Assembly: GCF_037038585.1 (NCBI RefSeq)
Contig: NC_092559.1
Location: 7,533,488 to 7,597,487 of the forward strand
Direction: 5' to 3'
Length of the DNA stretch: 64,000 nucleotides
From: Patagioenas fasciata
Lineage: Eukaryota > Chordata > Aves > Columbiformes > Columbidae
The translations under genes were made by a program, and so were the position numbers. Below are positions 24,006 through 37,580 of the stretch, piece after piece. The notes under the pieces are model-generated. The model made no database searches. It was not told where the DNA came from and saw nothing but the letters and a program-made list of their open reading frames with translations. The stretch's first letter is position 1; each line of letters starts with the position of its first letter.

Positions 24006-25702
24006 GGGACAAGCTTGTGAAGAGATGCCCTGCTATTCTTTCGCCTTATGGCATCATGTGTTTCGTTCCTCTTGGAGATCGATTGTTAAACGTCTTTCCT
24101 AGGGCGACTGTGAAGCATTTGCCAGCGGAGGAGAAGGAGCACGGAGCAGCATTCAGTACTGCCTACGAGTGTCTTTGCTACCCTACTAGCGGAGCTCCAA
24201 GAACAGGCACACATCTTCAGGTACCTTCCAAATGTGGATTCCCCTGCAGCCCCGTAGGCGGGCGTGCAGTACGCCAACCATCAACGGACGTTTTTCCCCT
24301 CAAGCCTGTCAGGACGTTGCTCGTCCGTCTTTCCCTCAATAGATGGGAGTAGGCGCGCTTGCGGATGTGTGCGTGTGTGTGGCCACGCGTTTGCTTAGGC
24401 ATCAGTGTGTGAAAAGGTAGGTGCTTTTCTCTAGCTGCGTGTGCGTGCACGTGGTGCTGGGTGCACATCCCTGGGTGCTCGTGGAAAGGTTTCTGCATGG
24501 TTTTCGCTGAGGAATCGTGTGTGTGCACATGGACAAAGAGAAGGCGCAGCAACCAGGTTCCAGCGCCGAAGAAGGCAAAAGGCAAGGTTTCCGGCGCTAT
24601 CTCCTTCTCTCCGCAGACCTAGTCGCGCAAAGCAAGCCGCTAAGCCGGCGACCGGCAAGAGAGCTACAACGAAGCATGCCGAACGGAGAAAATAGCAGCA
24701 GCTCATCTGTTCACACCTTGTTTCTGCCATGTGCTTGAACGCCAAGACGTTCGCGCTTCTGTGAGATGAAAGACGTCCTTCTGCATATGTGGTTGCTCAC
24801 ACCGGTGCACTTGTTAGTGTGTCCATTCAGTCCTGGGCTGCGGGGCATTCAGAAGTGGCTCTGTGGAGACGTCTGCATAGAGGCAGCTGTCAGAACACGC
24901 ACACTCGATTGTTCACCAAAACATATGCAGACGCGTCCTTAGCCTCTAGATTTGGATGCACAGAGTTCCCTGTGTTCGCAAGAGACAAGGGAATCGCGTC
25001 TGTACGCACAGAAGCAATAGCGGACCGTTTCCCTCGGAGTGAACGCGAAGAGCCGTCTATGTACTCGCAGACACGGGAACGTGCCTCAATGCGGTCACAG
25101 AGGCAGCAGCTTTTGCACAGATGCTCTGGTGATTCTGGCACTTTCCAGGCACACTCCTGAAAGTCGCGCACACTGCTGTTCACTCGCTAAACGACCTCTT
25201 GGGAAACACGTCTCCGGTCGATGGACCGCTCAGATTGCTTCTCGTGTAACTGTGAACTGTGTCAGCGCAGGGAATCCGTCTCTGTTGAGCAGATGTCAAT
25301 CCTGCCTCGCTTTTGCTTTGTTGCCTCTACCAAGATGATTTCCCGTTTCTCTCTTCACTGGAGCACGCAGACACAGCCAACGCACATCAAGTGTCAAGAG
25401 ACACGCTCTGCTGAGCTCAACGCTTGTGCAGATGCACATGTGCGACGAAGTCAACACACGTGCTTGTGGAGAGAAAGAAAGGGACTCCCAGGCGTGTGGA
25501 GCGACGGGGAGAAAGAGCGGGCGCTGAGGAACACAGTTTCAAACAGACTGTCTCCACACAAACAAGCACCTGTCTGCAGGTATCCTAGATCTTGATTCTT
25601 GAACTTGAGGAAACACGCGTCTGAGCAAAACTCCCAAACGCTTCCAGGAAAGACACACGCTCTCCCACAAGCACACAAGTGTTTGCCCTCAGCTATAGAT
25701 CA
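24006..25702 (+). repeat. Satellite unit D10
   Basis: Phase 120 G, 132 G, 480 A, 941 C. A at 25565 (phase 1560), shared only with D17 and I5. Confidence 0.95.
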
Positions 25703-27398
25703 GGGACAAGCTTGTGAAGAGATGCCCTGCTATTCTTTCGCCTTATGGCATCATGTGTTTCGTTCCTCTTGGAGATCGATTGTTAAACGTCTTTCCTAGG
25801 GCGACTGTGAAGCATTTGCCACCGGAGGAGAAGGAGCACGGAGCAGCATTCAGTACTGCCTACGAGTGTCTTTGCTACCCTACTAGCGGAGCTCCAAGAA
25901 CAGGCACACATCTTCAGGTACCTTCCAAATGTGGATTCCCCTGCAGCCCCGTAGGCGGGCGTGCAGTACGCCAACCATCAACGGACGTTTTTCCCCTCAA
26001 GCCTGTCAGGACGTTGCTCGTCCGTCTTTCCCTCAATAGATGGGAGTAGGCGCGCTTGCGGATGTGTGCGTGTGTGTGGCCACGCGTTTGCTTAGGCATC
26101 AGTGTGTGAAAAGGTAGGTGCTTTTCTCTAGCTGCGTGTGCGTGCACGTGGTGCTGGGTGCACATCCCTGGGTGCTCGTGGAAAGGTTTCTGCATGGTTT
26201 TCGCTGAGGAATCGTGTGTGTGCACATGGACAAAGAGAAGGCGCAGCAACCAGGTTCCAGCGCCGAAGAAGGCAAAAGGCAAGGTTTCCGGCGCTACTCC
26301 TTCTCTCCGCAGACCTAGTCGCGCAAAGCAAGCCGCTAAGCCGGCGACCGGCAAGAGAGCTACAACGAAGCATGCCGAACGGAGAAAATAGCAGCAGCTC
26401 ATCTGTTCACACCTTGTTTCTGCCATGTGCTTGAACGCCAAGACGTTCGCGCTTCTGTGAGATGAAAGACGTCCTTCTGCATATGTGGTTGCTCACACCG
26501 GTGCACTTGTTAGTGTGTCCATTCAGTCCTGGGCTGCGGGGCATTCAGAAGTGGCTCTGTGGAGACGTCTGCATAGAGGCAGCTGTCAGAACACGCACAC
26601 TCGATTGTTCACCAAAACATATGCAGACGCGTCCTTAGCCTCTAGATTTGGATGCACAGAGTTCCCTGTGTTCGCAAGAGACAAGGGAATCGCGTCTGTA
26701 CGCACAGAAGCAATAGCGGACCGTTTCCCTCGGAGTGAACGCGAAGAGCCGTCTATGTACTCGCAGACACGGGAACGTGCCTCAATGCGGTCACAGAGGC
26801 AGCAGCTTTTGCACAGATGCTCTGGTGATTCTGGCACTTTCCAGGCACACTCCTGAAAGTCGCGCACACTGCTGTTCACTCGCTAAACGACCTCTTGGGA
26901 AACACGTCTCCGGTCGATGGACCGCTCAGATTGCTTCTCGTGTAACTGTGAACTGTGTCAGCGCAGGGAATCCGTCTCTGTTGAGCAGATGTCAATCCTG
27001 CCTCGCTTTTGCTTTGTTGCCTCTACCAAGATGATTTCCCGTTTCTCTCTTCACTGGAGCACGCAGACACAGCCAACGCACATCAAGTGTCAAGAGACAC
27101 GCTCTGCTGAGCTCAACGCTTGTGCAGATGCACATGTGCGACGAAGTCAACACACGTGCTTGTGGAGAGAAAGAAAGGGACTCCCAGGCGTGTGGAGCGA
27201 CGGGGAGAAAGAGCGGGCGCTGAGGAACACAGTTTCAAACAGACTGTCTCCACACAAACAGGCACCTGTCTGCAGGTATCCTAGATCTTGATTCTTGAAC
27301 TTGAGGAAACACGCGTCTGAGCAAAACTCCCAAACGCTTCCAGGAAAGACACACGCTCTCCCACAAGCACACAAGTGTTTGCCCTCAGCTATAGATCA
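25703..27398 (+). repeat. Satellite unit D11, 1696 bp (1-bp deletion)
   Basis: The only complete unit not 1697 bp long: one T is missing after 26296 (phase about 595), turning GCGCTATCTCC into GCGCTACTCC. The loss joins two small ORFs on the - strand into a 175-codon frame (25914-26441). Phase 120 C, 132 G, 480 A, 941 C. Confidence 0.96.
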
Positions 27399-29095
27399 GG
27401 GACAAGCTTGTGAAGAGATGCCCTGCTATTCTTTCGCCTTATGGCATCATGTGTTTCGTTCCTCTTGGAGATCGATTGTTAAACGTCTTTCCTAGGGCGA
27501 CTGTGAAGCATTTGCCAGCGGAGGAGAAGTAGCACGGAGCAGCATTCAGTACTGCCTACGAGTGTCTTTGCTACCCTACTAGCGGAGCTCCAAGAACAGG
27601 CACACATCTTCAGGTACCTTCCAAATGTGGATTCCCCTGCAGCCCCGTAGGCGGGCGTGCAGTACGCCAACCATCAACGGACGTTTTTCCCCTCAAGCCT
27701 GTCAGGACGTTGCTCGTCCGTCTTTCCCTCAATAGATGGGAGTAGGCGCGCTTGCGGATGTGTGCGTGTGTGTGGCCACGCGTTTGCTTAGGCATCAGTG
27801 TGTGAAAAGGTAGGTGCTTTTCTCTAGCTGCGTGTGCGTGCACGTGGTGCTGGGTGCACATCCCTGGGTGCTCGTGGGAAGGTTTCTGCATGGTTTTCGC
27901 TGAGGAATCGTGTGTGTGCACATGGACAAAGAGAAGGCGCAGCAACCAGGTTCCAGCGCCGAAGAAGGCAAAAGGCAAGGTTTCCGGCGCTATCTCCTTC
28001 TCTCCGCAGACCTAGTCGCGCAAAGCAAGCCGCTAAGCCGGCGACCGGCAAGAGAGCTACAACGAAGCATGCCGAACGGAGAAAATAGCAGCAGCTCATC
28101 TGTTCACACCTTGTTTCTGCCATGTGCTTGAACGCCAAGACGTTCGCGCTTCTGTGAGATGAAAGACGTCCTTCTGCATATGTGGTTGCTCACACCGGTG
28201 CACTTGTTAGTGTGTCCATTCAGTCCTGGGCTGCGGGGCATTCAGAAGTGGCTCTGTGGAGACGTCTGCATAGAGGCAGCTGTCAGAACACGCACACTCG
28301 ATTGTTCACCAAAACATATGCAGACGCGTCCTTAGCCTGTAGATTTGGATGCACAGAGTTCCCTGTGTTCGCAAGAGACAAGGGAATCGCGTCTGTACGC
28401 ACAGAAGCAATAGCGGACCGTTTCCCTCGGAGTGAACGCGAAGAGCCGTCTATGTACTCGCAGACACGGGAACGTGCCTCAATGCGGTCACAGAGGCAGC
28501 AGCTTTTGCACAGATGCTCTGGTGATTCTGGCACTTTCCAGGCACACTCCTGAAAGTCGCGCACACTGCTGTTCACTCGCTAAACGACCTCTTGGGAAAC
28601 ACGTCTCCGGTCGATGGACCGCTCAGATTGCTTCTCGTGTAACTGTGAACTGTGTCAGCGCAGGGAATCCGTCTCTGTTGAGCAGATGTCAATCCTGCCT
28701 CGGTTTTGCTTTGTTGCCTCTACCAAGATGATTTCCCGTTTCTCTCTTCACTGGAGCACGCAGACACAGCCAACGCACATCAAGTGTCAAGAGACACGCT
28801 CTGCTGAGCTCAACGCTTGTGCAGATGCACATGTGCGACGAAGTCAACACACGTGCTTGTGGAGAGAAAGAAAGGGACTCCCAGGCGTGTGAAGCGACGG
28901 GGAGAAAGAGCGGGCGCTGAGGAACACAGTTTCAAACAGACTGTCTCCACACAAACAGGCACCTGTCTGCAGGTATCCTAGATCTTGATTCTTGAACTTG
29001 AGGAAACACGCGTCTGAGCAAAACTCCCAAACGCTTCCAGGAAAGACACACGCTCTCCCACAAGCACACAAGTGTTTGCCCTCAGCTATAGATCA
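27399..29095 (+). repeat. Satellite unit D12
   Basis: Phase 120 G, 132 T, 480 G, 1305 G. A at 28892 (phase 1494), shared with D18 and D21, which creates a TGA in a 124-codon + strand frame. Confidence 0.95.
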
Positions 29096-30792
29096 GGGAC
29101 AAGCTTGTGAAGAGATGCCCTGCTATTCTTTCGCCTTATGGCATCATGTGTTTCGTTCCTCTTGGAGATCGATTGTTAAACGTCTTTCCTAGGGCGACTG
29201 TGAAGCATTTGCCAGCGGAGGAGAAGGAGCACGGAGCAGCATTCAGTACTGCCTACGAGTGTCTTTGCTACCCTACTAGCGGAGCTCCAAGAACAGGCAC
29301 ACATCTTCAGGTACCTTCCAAATGTGGATTCCCCTGCAGCCCCGTAGGCGGGCGTGCAGTACGCCAACCATCAACGGACGTTTTTCCCCTCAAGCCTGTC
29401 AGGACGTTGCTCGTCCGTCTTTCCCTCAATAGATGGGAGTAGGCGCGCTTGCGGATGTGTGCGTGTGTGTGGCCACGCGTTTGCTTAGGCATCAGTGTGT
29501 GAAAAGGTAGGTGCTTTTCTCTAGCTGCGTGTGCGTGCACGTGGTGCTGGGTGCACATCCCTGGGTGCTCGTGGAAAGGTTTCTGCATGGTTTTCGCTGA
29601 GGAATCGTGTGTGCGCACATGGACAAAGAGAAGGCGCAGCAACCAGGTTCCAGCGCCGAAGAAGGCAAAAGGCAAGGTTTCCGGCGCTATCTCCTTCTCT
29701 CCGCAGACCTAGTCGCGCAAAGCAAGCCGCTAAGCCGGCGACCGGCAAGAGAGCTACAACGAAGCATGCCGAACGGAGAAAATAGCAGCAGCTCATCTGT
29801 TCACACCTTGTTTCTGCCATGTGCTTGAACGCCAAGACGTTCGCGCTTCTGTGAGATGAAAGACGTCCTTCTGCATATGTGGTTGCTCACACCGGTGCAC
29901 TTGTTAGTGTGTCCATTCAGTCCTGGGCTGCGGGGCATTCAGAAGTGGCTCTGTGGAGACGTCTGCATAGAGGCAGCTGTCAGAACACGCACACTCGATT
30001 GTTCACCAAAACATATGCAGACGCGTCCTTAGCCTGTAGATTTGGATGCACAGAGTTCCCTGTGTTCGCAAGAGACAAGGGAATCGCGTCTGTACGCACA
30101 GAAGCAATAGCGGACCGTTTCCCTCGGAGTGAACGCGAAGAGCCGTCTATGTACTCGCAGACACGGGAACGTGCCTCAATGCGGTCACAGAGGCAGCAGC
30201 TTTTGCACAGATGCTCTGGTGATTCTGGCACTTTCCAGGCACACTCCTGAAAGTCACGCACACTGCTGTTCACTCGCTAAACGACCTCTTGGGAAACACG
30301 TCTCCGGTCGACGGACCGCTCAGATTGCTTCTCGTGTAACTGTGAACTGTGTCAGCGCAGGGAATCCGTCTCTGTTGAGCAGATGTCAATCCTGCCTCGC
30401 TTTTGCTTTGTTGCCTCTACCAAGATGATTTCCCGTTTCTCTCTTCACTGGAGCACGCAGACACAGCCAACGCACATCAAGTGTCAAGAGACACGCTCTG
30501 CTGAGCTCAACGCTTGTGCAGATGCACATGTGCGACGAAGTCAACACACGTGCTTGTGGAGAGAAAGAAAGGGACTCCCAGGCGTGTGGAGCGACGGGGA
30601 GAAAGAGCGGGCGCTGAGGAACACAGTTTCAAACAGACTGTCTCCACACAAACAGGCACCTGTCTGCAGGTATCCTAGATCTTGATTCTTGAACTTGAGG
30701 AAACACGCGTCTGAGCAAAACTCCCAAACGCTTCCAGGAAAGACACACGCTCTCCCACAAGCACACAAGTGTTTGCCCTCAGCTATAGATCA
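29096..30792 (+). repeat. Satellite unit D13
   Basis: Phase 132 G, 480 A. C at 29614 (phase 519), shared with D19 and D22; A at 30256 (phase 1161), shared with D19; C at 30312 (phase 1217), shared with D19, D22, D25 and I2. Confidence 0.95.
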
Positions 30793-32489
30793 GGGACAAG
30801 CTTGTGAAGAGATGCCCTGCTATTCTTTCGCCTTATGGCATCATGTGTTTCGTTCCTCTTGGAGATCGATTGTTAAACGTCTTTCCTAGGGCGACTGTGA
30901 AGCATTTGCCAGCGGAGGAGAAGTAGCACGGAGCAGCATTCAGTACTGCCTACGAGTGTCTTTGCTACCCTACTAGCGGAGCTCCAAGAACAGGCACACA
31001 TCTTCAGGTACCTTCCAAATGTGGATTCCCCTGCAGCCCCGTAGGCGGGCGTGCAGTACGCCAACCATCAACGGACGTTTTTCCCCTCAAGCCTGTCAGG
31101 ACGTTGCTCGTCCGTCTTTCCCTCAATAGATGGGAGTAGGCGCGCTTGCGGATGTGTGCGTGTGTGTGGCCACGCGTTTGCTTAGGCATCAGTGTGTGAA
31201 AAGGTAGGTGCTTTTCTCTAGCTGCGTGTGCGTGCACGTGGTGCTGGGTGCACATCCCTGGGTGCTCGTGGGAAGGTTTCTGCATGGTTTTCGCTGAGGA
31301 ATCGTGTGTGTGCACATGGACAAAGAGAAGGCGCAGCAACCAGGTTCCAGCGCCGAAGAAGGCAAAAGGCAAGGTTTCCGGCGCTATCTCCTTCTCTCCG
31401 CAGACCTAGTCGCGCAAAGCAAGCCGCTAAGCCGGCGACCGGCAAGAGAGCTACAACGAAGCATGCCGAACGGAGAAAATAGCAGCAGCTCATCTGTTCA
31501 CACCTTGTTTCTGCCATGTGCTTGAACGCCAAGACGTTCGCGCTTCTGTGAGATGAAAGACGTCCTTCTGCATATGTGGTTGCTCACACCGGTGCACTTG
31601 TTAGTGTATCCATTCAGTCCTGGGCTACGGGGCATTCAGAAGTGGCTCTGTGGAGACGTCTGCATAGAGGCAGCTGTCAGAACACGCACACTCGATTGTT
31701 CACCAAAACATATGCAGACGCGTCCTTAGCCTGTAGATTTGGATGCACAGAGTTCCCTGTGTTCGTAAGAGACAAGGGAATCGCGTCTGTACGCACAGAA
31801 GCAATAGCGGACCGTTTCCCTCGGAGTGAACGCGAAGAGCCGTCTATGTACTCGCAGACACGGGAACGTGCCTCAATGCGGTCACAGAGGCAGCAGCTTT
31901 TGCACAGATGCTCTGGTGATTCTGGCACTTTCCAGGCACACTCCTGAAAGTCGCGCACACTGCTGTTCACTCGCTAAACGACCTCTTGGGAAACACGTCT
32001 CCGGTCGATGGACCGCTCAGATTGCTTCTCGTGTAACTGTGAACTGTGTCAGCGCAGGGAATCCGTCTCTGTTGAGCAGATGTCAATCCTGCCTCGCTTT
32101 TGCTTTGTTGCCTCTACCAAGATGATTTCCCGTTTCTCTCTTCACTGGAGCACGCAGACACAGCCAACGCACATCAAGTGTCAAGAGACACGCTCTGCTG
32201 AGCTCAACGCTTGTGCAGATGCACATGTGCGACGAAGTCAACACACGTGCTTGTGGAGAGAAAGAAAGGGACTCCCAGGCGTGTGGAGCGACGGGGAGAA
32301 AGAGCGGGCGCTGAGGAACACAGTTTCAAACAGACTGTCTCCACACAAACAGGCACCTGTCTGCAGGTATCCTAGATCTTGATTCTTGAACTTGAGGAAA
32401 CACGCGTCTGAGCAAAACTCCCAAACGCTTCCAGGAAAGACACACGCTCTCCCACAAGCACACAAGTGTTTGCCCTCAGCTATAGATCA
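30793..32489 (+). repeat. Satellite unit D14 (shares rare variants with inverted unit I4)
   Basis: Phase 120 G, 132 T, 480 G. Three linked variants: A at phase 816, A at 31627 (phase 835) and T at 31766 (phase 974). The last two occur elsewhere only in I4, on the opposite arm. Confidence 0.95.
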
Positions 32490-34186
32490 GGGACAAGCTT
32501 GTGAAGAGATGCCCTGCTATTCTTTCGCCTTATGGCATCATGTGTTTCGTTCCTCTTGGAGATCGATTGTTAAACGTCTTTCCTAGGGCGACTGTGAAGC
32601 ATTTGCCACCGGAGGAGAAGGAGCACGGAGCAGCATTCAGTACTGCCTACGAGTGTCTTTGCTACCCTACTAGCGGAGCTCCAAGAACAGGCACACATCT
32701 TCAGGTACCTTCCAAATGTGGATTCCCCTGCAGCCCCGTAGGCGGGCGTGCAGTACGCCAACCATCAACGGACGTTTTTCCCCTCAAGCCTGTCAGGACG
32801 TTGCTCGTCCGTCTTTCCCTCAATAGATGGGAGTAGGCGCGCTTGCGGATGTGTGCGTGTGTGTGGCCACGCGTTTGCTTAGGCATCAGTGTGTGAAAAG
32901 GTAGGTGCTTTTCTCTAGCTGCGTGTGCGTGCACGTGGTGCTGGGTGCACATCCCTGGGTGCTCGTGGAAAGGTTTCTGCATGGTTTTCGCTGAGGAATC
33001 GTGTGTGTGCACATGGACAAAGAGAAGGCGCAGCAACCAGGTTCCAGCGCCGAAGAAGGCAAAAGGCAAGGTTTCCGGCGCTATCTCCTTCTCTCCGCAG
33101 ACCTAGTCGCGCAAAGCAAGCCGCTAAGCCGGCGACCGGCAAGAGAGCTACAACGAAGCATGCCGAACGGAGAAAATAGCAGCAGCTCATCTGTTCACAC
33201 CTTGTTTCTGCCATGTGCTTGAACGCCAAGACGTTCGCGCTTCTGTGAGATGAAAGACGTCCTTCTGCATATGTGGTTGCTCACACCGGTGCACTTGTTA
33301 GTGTGTCCATTCAGTCCTGGGCTGCGGGGCATTCAGAAGTGGCTCTGTGGAGACGTCTGCATAGAGGCAGCTGTCAGAACACGCACACTCGATTGTTCAC
33401 CAAAACATATGCAGACGCGTCCTTAGCCTGTAGATTTGGATGCACAGAGTTCCCTGTGTTCGCAAGAGACAAGGGAATCGCGTCTGTACGCACAGAAGCA
33501 ATAGCGGACCGTTTCCCTCGGAGTGAACGCGAAGAGCCGTCTATGTACTCGCAGACACGGGAACGTGCCTCAATGCGGTCACAGAGGCAGCAGCTTTTGC
33601 ACAGATGCTCTGGTGATTCTGGCACTTTCCAGGCACACTCCTGAAAGTCGCGCACACTGCTGTTCACTCGCTAAACGACCTCTTGGGAAACACGTCTCCG
33701 GTCGATGGACCGCTCAGATTGCTTCTCGTGTAACTGTGAACTGTGTCAGCGCAGGGAATCCGTCTCTGTTGAGCAGATGTCAATCCTGCCTCGCTTTTGC
33801 TTTGTTGCCTCTACCAAGATGATTTCCCGTTTCTCTCTTCACTGGAGCACGCAGACACAGCCAACGCACATCAAGTGTCAAGAGACACGCTCTGCTGAGC
33901 TCAACGCTTGTGCAGATGCACATGTGCGACGAAGTCAACACACGTGCTTGTGGAGAGAAAGAAAGGGACTCCCAGGCGTGTGGAGCGACGGGGAGAAAGA
34001 GCGGGCGCTGAGGAACACAGTTTCAAACAGACTGTCTCCACACAAACAGGCACCTGTCTGCAGGTATCCTAGATCTTGATTCTTGAACTTGAGGAAACAC
34101 GCGTCTGAGCAAAACTCCCAAACGCTTCCAGGAAAGACACACGCTCTCCCACAAGCACACAAGTGTTTGCCCTCAGCTATAGATCA
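32490..34186 (+). repeat. Satellite unit D15
   Basis: Phase 120 C, 132 G, 480 A, 816 G, 941 G. Same opening type as D11 and I3. Confidence 0.95.
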
Positions 34187-35883
34187 GGGACAAGCTTGTG
34201 AAGAGATGCCCTGCTATTCTTTCGCCTTATGGCATCATGTGTTTCGTTCCTCTTGGAGATCGATTGTTAAACGTCTTTCCTAGGGCGACTGTGAAGCATT
34301 TGCCAGCGGAGGAGAAGTAGCACGGAGCAGCATTCAGTACTGCCTACGAGTGTCTTTGCTACCCTACTAGCGGAGCTCCAAGAACAGGCACACATCTTCA
34401 GGTACCTTCCAAATGTGGATTCCCCTGCAGCCCCGTAGGCGGGCGTGCAGTACGCCAACCATCAACGGACGTTTTTCCCCTCAAGCCTGTCAGGACGTTG
34501 CTCGTCCGTCTTTCCCTCAATAGATGGGAGTAGGCGCGCTTGCGGATGTGTGCGTGTGTGTGGCCACGCGTTTGCTTAGGCATCAGTGTGTGAAAAGGTA
34601 GGTGCTTTTCTCTAGCTGCGTGTGCGTGCACGTGGTGCTGGGTGCACATCCCTGGGTGCTCGTGGAAAGGTTTCTGCATGGTTTTCGCTGAGGAATCGTG
34701 TGTGTGCACATGGACAAAGAGAAGGCGCAGCAACCAGGTTCCAGCGCCGAAGAAGGCAAAAGGCAAGGTTTCCGGCGCTATCTCCTTCTCTCCGCAGACC
34801 TAGTCGCGCAAAGCAAGCCGCTAAGCCGGCGACCGGCAAGAGAGCTACAACGAAGCATGCCGAACGGAGAAAATAGCAGCAGCTCATCTGTTCACACCTT
34901 GTTTCTGCCATGTGCTTGAACGCCAAGACGTTCGCGCTTCTGTGAGATGAAAGACGTCCTTCTGCATATGTGGTTGCTCACACCGGTGCACTTGTTAGTG
35001 TGTCCATTCAGTCCTGGGCTGCGGGGCATTCAGAAGTGGCTCTGTGGAGACGTCTGCATAGAGGCAGCTGTCAGAACACGCACACTCGATTGTTCACCAA
35101 AACATATGCAGACGCGTCCTTAGCCTGTAGATTTGGATGCACAGAGTTCCCTGTGTTCGCAAGAGACAAGGGAATCGCGTCTGTACGCACAGAAGCAATA
35201 GCGGACCGTTTCCCTCGGAGTGAACGCGAAGAGCCGTCTATGTACTCGCAGACACGGGAACGTGCCTCAATGCGGTCACAGAGGCAGCAGCTTTTGCACA
35301 GATGCTCTGGTGATTCTGGCACTTTCCAGGCACACTCCTGAAAGTCGCGCACACTGCTGTTCACTCGCTAAACGACCTCTTGGGAAACACGTCTCCGGTC
35401 GATGGACCGCTCAGATTGCTTCTCGTGTAACTGTGAACTGTGTCAGCGCAGGGAATCCGTCTCTGTTGAGCAGATGTCAATCCTGCCTCGCTTTTGCTTT
35501 GTTGCCTCTACCAAGATGATTTCCCGTTTCTCTCTTCACTGGAGCACGCAGACACAGCCAACGCACATCAAGTGTCAAGAGACACGCTCTGCTGAGCTCA
35601 ACGCTTGTGCAGATGCACATGTGCGACGAAGTCAACACACGTGCTTGTGGAGAGAAAGAAAGGGACTCCCAGGCGTGTGGAGCGACGGGGAGAAAGAGCG
35701 GGCGCTGAGGAACACAGTTTCAAACAGACTGTCTCCACACAAACAGGCACCTGTCTGCAGGTATCCTAGATCTTGATTCTTGAACTTGAGGAAACACGCG
35801 TCTGAGCAAAACTCCCAAACGCTTCCAGGAAAGACACACGCTCTCCCACAAGCACACAAGTGTTTGCCCTCAGCTATAGATCA
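34187..35883 (+). repeat. Satellite unit D16
   Basis: Phase 120 G, 132 T, 480 A, 941 G. No private change noticed. Confidence 0.95.
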
Positions 35884-37580
35884 GGGACAAGCTTGTGAAG
35901 AGATGCCCTGCTATTCTTTCGCCTTATGGCATCATGTGTTTCGTTCCTCTTGGAGATCGATTGTTAAACGTCTTTCCTAGGGCGACTGTGAAGCATTTGC
36001 CAGCGGAGGAGAAGTAGCACGGAGCAGCATTCAGTACTGCCTACGAGTGTCTTTGCTACCCTACTAGCGGAGCTCCAAGAACAGGCACACATCTTCAGGT
36101 ACCTTCCAAATGTGGATTCCCCTGCAGCCCCGTAGGCGGGCGTGCAGTACGCCAACCATCAACGGACGTTTTTCCCCTCAAGCCTGTCAGGACGTTGCTC
36201 GTCCGTCTTTCCCTCAATAGATGGGAGTAGGCGCGCTTGCGGATGTGTGCGTGTGTGTGGCCACGCGTTTGCTTAGGCATCAGTGTGTGAAAAGGTAGGT
36301 GCTTTTCTCTAGCTGCGTGTGCGTGCACGTGGTGCTGGGTGCACATCCCTGGGTGCTCGTGGAAAGGTTTCTGCATGGTTTTCGCTGAGGAATCGTGTGT
36401 GTGCACATGGACAAAGAGAAGGCGCAGCAACCAGGTTCCAGCGCCGAAGAAGGCAAAAGGCAAGGTTTCCGGCGCTATCTCCTTCTCTCCGCAGACCTAG
36501 TCGCGCAAAGCAAGCCGCTAAGCCGGCGACCGGCAAGAGAGCTACAACGAAGCATGCCGAACGGAGAAAATAGCAGCAGCTCATCTGTTCACACCTTGTT
36601 TCTGCCATGTGCTTGAACGCCAAGACGTTCGCGCTTCTGTGAGATGAAAGACGTCCTTCTGCATATGTGGTTGCTCACACCGGTGCACTTGTTAGTGTGT
36701 CCATTCAGTCCTGGGCTGCGGGGCATTCAGAAGTGGCTCTGTGGAGACGTCTGCATAGAGGCAGCTGTCAGAACACGCACACTCGATTGTTCACCAAAAC
36801 ATATGCAGACGCGTCCTTAGCCTGTAGATTTGGATGCACAGAGTTCCCTGTGTTCGCAAGAGACAAGGGAATCGCGTCTGTACGCACAGAAGCAATAGCG
36901 GACCGTTTCCCTCGGAGTGAACGCGAAGAGCCGTCTATGTACTCGCAGACACGGGAACGTGCCTCAATGCGGTCACAGAGGCAGCAGCTTTTGCACAGAT
37001 GCTCTGGTGATTCTGGCACTTTCCAGGCACACTCCTGAAAGTCGCGCACACTGCTGTTCACTCGCTAAACGACCTCTTGGGAAACACGTCTCCGGTCGAT
37101 GGACCGCTCAGATTGCTTCTCGTGTAACTGTGAACTGTGTCAGCGCAGGGAATCCGTCTCTGTTGAGCAGATGTCAATCCTGCCTCGCTTTTGCTTTGTT
37201 GCCTCTACCAAGATGATTTCCCGTTTCTCTCTTCACTGGAGCACGCAGACACAGCCAACGCACATCAAGTGTCAAGAGACACGCTCTGCTGAGCTCAACG
37301 CTTGTGCAGATGCACATGTGCGACGAAGTCAACACACGTGCTTGTGGAGAGAAAGAAAGGGACTCCCAGGCGTGTGGAGCGACGGGGAGAAAGAGCGGGC
37401 GCTGAGGAACACAGTTTCAAACAGACTGTCTCCACACAAACAAGCACCTGTCTGCAGGTATCCTAGATCTTGATTCTTGAACTTGAGGAAACACGCGTCT
37501 GAGCAAAACTCCCAAACGCTTCCAGGAAAGACACACGCTCTCCCACAAGCACACAAGTGTTTGCCCTCAGCTATAGATCA
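35884..37580 (+). repeat. Satellite unit D17
   Basis: Phase 120 G, 132 T, 480 A. A at 37443 (phase 1560), shared with D10 and I5. Confidence 0.95.

Noticed and set aside
25914..26441. 175-codon - strand ORF, the longest in the window
   Set aside because: It exists only because D11 lost one base, joining two frames that are separate in all other units.
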